A model generated the notes under the pieces. It saw only the letters and a program-made list of their open reading frames with translations, was not told where the DNA came from and did not search any database. Shown in pieces: positions 59,994 through 64,000 of a stretch of DNA of 64,000 bases; positions within the stretch are counted from its first letter, which is position 1; every line of letters starts with the position of its first letter. This stretch comes from Pagrus major. Lineage: Eukaryota; Chordata; Actinopteri; Spariformes; Sparidae. The stretch covers positions 13,656,446-13,720,445 of the forward strand of contig NC_133234.1 in NCBI RefSeq assembly GCF_040436345.1, written 5' to 3'. Both the position numbers and the translations under genes were made by a program.

Positions 59994-62900
59994 ATGGATA
60001 GAAATTACCCGGGAACAGGATTTGGCGATTTGGGCGCAGGAGCAGGATGGAGTTACGAGCGATCGGCAAAAGCAAGGTATGCATTGGATTCAGACAATGT
60101 GCATGCATCACTGGTACTTTGCAGGACACGGTGTGGCCCATGTAAACAAATTGTCGCCATCGGGTTCATTTATAGTACCATGCCCTGCCATTATGTGTAG
60201 TGCATTGTCATCCAAAACAGTTGCATAGTAATAATATTATAAACAGGATCGGGGAGCCGTGTGCGTGTCGTGGGGGTGGGCGGGGTGGAGAAAGGAAAGG
60301 TTGGGGATATGAATTGTGTGATTGACAGACGTGGGTTTTAGGTGGACCTGGCGGGTTGGAGGTGGGGGTATGTCTGGAGCATCCATAGGAATTATTGTTC
60401 CCCGTGTGCAGGCCTGGACACAGACCCTGATAGATAAATTCACTGGATTGATGGGAGCTGCGAGGAGTGCAGACGCAGCAAAGCTCTCACAGCAGCCCCC
60501 CTGACAGACATCAACAAGATGAACTGATGCATATTAACCGGGGAGATGCGTTTAATGACACCTTTTATTAATCGTGTGGCTGCAAATAAAATAGGAAATG
60601 AAAAAATCTTGGTGGAGGCTAGTCTTAACTGAGATTTCTAATGCATTTTATCCAAGCGTGATCTAGATAATTGGTGGTGGGTTTTGGATGATTTAGATTC
60701 ATTTGCATAATTAAATTATGGCTAAGCTTTTTAACACAGCATCGAACTTGCAATTTGCAGGTCGTCCAAAAATAAAAAATAAAGCCAGGGTGAATTTATG
60801 AGAAGATGAAAATTGGCTGGACTATGCTACATAGCTCTGTCTTTTAGCTTTACATTAGCCTGCAAGCTAGCGCTGTGTTGCATGGAAGTCAGCCGAGGCC
60901 TGTGCACGCAAGCATCACTGCCTCTGTAGCTTTTAGCTCCACATATTTAAGATATTTTAACCCAGAGTTGGCCGCCCAATCAAACCCAAAAGCCACTATC
61001 CCACCATGCTTTCCCATAGGAAGCGATATTTGGCTAAACAAACCCGGCTAGTCGCTGGTGTTTGCTTGCAGCTTAGCGTGTATTTGCGTCGACTTGCACC
61101 ATCCAGCTGTTAGCCACATCAACATAATAAATAGGCGCAGACAAATGAGTCGTTTGTCTCTGGTTTAAATTGAGGAAACTGTTTTTGTTCACCCTGTCTA
61201 AATCTGCTCATTGGTTACCAATGGTTTATTTACACGTGAAAGACTGGCCTTGCAGTTTGGGCCTAGTCTCTGCATCTCTACCATAGCTGCTGTGCATCGC
61301 TGCTAGGCGGTGCTACCAACAGCAAAAATGCTAGCATGTTATCTGGCCAGCCAGCCACGCATTTCGTCTGTCTTTGGTGAAGCAGATTTCTGCAACTGGA
61401 AAATCCTCAATGTTGAATAAGACACTAATTTAATTTGTACATGTCCTAATTATAAAGTGGTTGAGTCTTGTGGGTCCATTATATTAATTGCAAATTAACT
61501 ATCCCATTATTTTTAAATGCCACTTACACTGCTGGTTTGACAGATTTGCATCTACTGTAATACACTGTTATAATGCTTGCTTGCTTGCTTGCTTGCTTGA
61601 TTGATTGATTAATTGATATTTATCTGAAAGATTTCACGAATATGAATTAGACTCATCAGGGATTTTGGTTCACATGTTGGTTTATTCAGAAGTTGCATAT
61701 GGATCCAGAACTAACACAGCTTTAAGTTGACATCTGATGTGTTGATTTTTAATTAAAGAACAATTTACTTGCATGACCTGAGACCAGACAGTCTTTTCTC
61801 AAGGGTCACATTTTGGGAACAGTTTATGTAAATGTACTCTGAAATTAATGACACTTCACAATCCCCCCCACCCCCCACCCAACTCCCCTTCCTCCATAGT
61901 CTTGTATATGGGAGTTCCAGATCATCCCACCCTGAGTCTGAGCTCCTTCACCGACAAGCCTACGCCACCCCACACCCTCTGCAGGGCTATGCCACCAATC
62001 ACCACCCAGGGAGCTCTGGCCAAGGCGGGGCTTGGGGAGCAGCTGGACGGAGTTTGGGTGAGATAAATGTCATACCTTCCATGTCACCGCCATAAGGGGC
62101 CCCAGCAATGAATTATTGTGTCTCTCCTTGCAGGTCCCGGTAGATTATTGTCATTGAAAAATGTGCACATTAAAGCTCAATTGAGTTGAAGCCCTGGATG
62201 TTAAACCCTGATTTCCTAAAAAAGCCACAGCATTCAGTCTCACACAGTTTTCTGATATCTTAACGGATGTTTTTAGCAGCAAAGGTCGATGTGCTTATAG
62301 GTGCACTTAGAACTACTGATATCCTAAATCAAATTTGTATGTGTAATTGTAGGCTCATCAAATTATCTCAAATTAACTCTTGTTAAGATTAATGTAGATC
62401 CTAAAATACTTAACTCTATGTCTCAAGAATTCATCCACATCTCTGCTAGTAGCTGTTAATATTTGCATTCTTAATCAATTAATAATTTTCCATTGTTCTG
62501 TCTTTCCTTCTCTAAGGTCTGTCAGGGCTCTTTGACACTGGCCTACACCATGCTAGCCCCTCTGCTCCTGATGCCTCCGTCATGAATCTGATCTCAGCCC
62601 TGGAGTCCCGGGGTCCCCAGCCTCCACCCTCTGCCTCCTCCCTACTCTCCCAGTTCCGCACGCCATCCTGGCAGACAGGTGGGGCTGTGTTAGATCTTCC
62701 CTCATGTGTTGACATTCAAACAGGCCAGACAGTCAATATGACATTTAAAGAACCTCCAAATGTTTGGCTGCATTATTATTCAGATGGTGTTGCTATATTA
62801 TAGCATTTTCATATACAATTGAAGGATTTTACTGGACTTGTCAGTAGTTTAAACAATGAATACTTTTTATTATTTAGTAGTTTAAATCACAGCTTGATGG

Positions 62901-64000
62901 ATACACGTTAATTTTGAAATATGTCTTCCTCTTCCTAACAGCGATGCACACACCTGCTCCTCCTGAACTATTCATCTCTGGAGCCCTTCCTGGCTCTGGC
63001 TCCTTCCCCTCCTCCTCAGCTCTCTCAGCCTATCAGCATCCAGCATCCTTCTCCAGCCGCTCTTTCCCTGCCGCCTCCCTTTCCCTCCAGGACACGCCCA
63101 CGTTCAGTCCCACATCCAATGGCCTGCTCTCCCCACATGACCCCCTACTACACATCAAAGCCCCTTCACAGTCTAGCCTGGGTTTTGATAGACTCCTGTC
63201 CTCGCAGGGTGCTGCGGCAGCTGCCTATAGGGGCAGCCAGGATCCCACCAGTGCCACATCAGCCCAGGCGTCCTCTGCCAGGCACCTGCAGTCGCACCAG
63301 TTCAACCTGCTGTCATCACAGCTCCAGGACCAGTCCTCTCAGCTGTACAATGCATCAGTGTTTTCCTCAGCCCAGCCCCAACCTCAATCCCAGTCTCAGT
63401 CCAATTCGGCTCAGGAACGGGCCGTGCCTCGGCAGGACAGCGTTATCAAGCACTACCAGCGGCCAACGCCAGCTCAGTCACAGCTCTCATCGTCTGCTGC
63501 CCACTCCCTTCAGCACTATCTCAGCTGTGGAGGAGCGGGGTATCAGCAGATTGCCACCCACCACAGGCATGCTGGTCTTTCGTGCAGCCCACTGGGCGAC
63601 CAGAGCCCCTCATCTGACCACAAGCCCCCCTCTCGCACTGAACAGTATCGGCCAATCATCCAGCCTCCCTATTCTTCCTCCTCCTCCTCCTCATCTTCTT
63701 CCTCAGCTGGGAAAGGTACCAAAAGCAGCTCCAGCAGTGGCTACTCCTCTGCCAGTTCAGCATCATCCTCAAGAACTCCTCACACACCCCCTTCTGCATC
63801 CTCTACCTCCTCTTCCTCCTCCTCTTCTTCTGCCACCTCTGGGGCTCATCCTTCCAACTCAATCCCCACCTCCAGCTCCAGTGCAGCACCTTCAAGGCAG
63901 CAGCCACCCCCCCAACCAGCCCCCCCTCCCCAGGCCCCTCAGCAGCAGCCACCTGCCACCTCCAGCTCAGCCCCTCAGTCTCTCCCTAAATCCTGCCTCT
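59994..64000 (+). CDS. prr12: proline-rich protein 12, N-terminal part (partial at right edge)
   Basis: Four exons: 59994-60076, 61900-62057, 62517-62678 and 62942 to beyond 64000, with phases matching and no stop in 487 codons. The start [20 protein letters not shown] and the phrases [71 protein letters not shown] and [11 protein letters not shown] match vertebrate PRR12 as I remember it. PRR12 is a large nuclear, proline-rich DNA-associated protein with AT hooks further downstream, and its loss in humans causes a neuro-ocular disorder. The visible part is low-complexity, with long Ser runs (63690-63850) and Pro/Gln runs (63900-63960). The large last exon is typical of the family. Human PRR12 lies near CPT1C. 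Confidence 0.93.
61574..61610. repeat. (GCTT)n followed by (GATT)n microsatellite
   Basis: Compound tetranucleotide repeat in the second half of the first prr12 intron (60077-61899), which holds no other recognisable feature. Confidence 0.85.

Noticed and set aside
60022-60504. Plus-strand frames just after prr12 exon 1
   Set aside because: They read past the exon 1 donor at 60077 into the intron. They show no family similarity.

Overview
The window is vertebrate nuclear DNA, almost certainly a ray-finned (probably percomorph) fish. Genes are split into many short exons with GT-AG introns, the space between them is AT-rich and full of short inverted-repeat (MITE-like) elements and microsatellites, and every recognisable protein is a vertebrate family member. 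No bacterial, phage or CRISPR features were seen.

Layout: (1) 114-2808, plus strand: last six exons of dnaaf3, a dynein-arm assembly factor cut by the left edge. (2) 3324-5493, minus strand: complete troponin T gene of the slow type (tnnt1), with a non-coding first exon and TATA box near 8085-8168. Its 3' end appears to overlap that of dnaaf3. (3) 10072-11818, plus: a secreted protein with two C-type lectin domains. (4) 13463-27044, minus, with a 5' UTR exon near 30.9-31.1 kb: a full carnitine palmitoyltransferase 1 gene, best matched to CPT1C, with two alternative versions of one internal exon and a C-terminal dilysine motif. (5) 35189-47076, minus: BR serine/threonine kinase 1 (brsk1), 19 coding exons. 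(6) 54392-55267, minus: a two-exon 49-residue twin-CX9C protein resembling the copper chaperone COX17 but lacking its copper-binding cysteine pair. (7) 59994-64000, plus: 5' part of prr12, running off the right edge.

The gene set matches human chromosome 19q13.33 (CPT1C, PRR12) plus 19q13.42 (TNNT1, DNAAF3, BRSK1), so the block is a condensed equivalent of that region. The genes serve different tissues (cilia, slow muscle, neurons, immunity) and do not form one pathway.

The most interesting observations are the duplicated, phase-matched cpt1c exon pair, the C-terminal KKXX-type signal of the CPT1C-like protein, the COX17-like microprotein, a GC-AG intron and an unresolved reading-frame problem in brsk1, and a chimeric MITE. 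All exon boundaries were placed by eye from splice signals and family similarity. No alignment or expression data were available.
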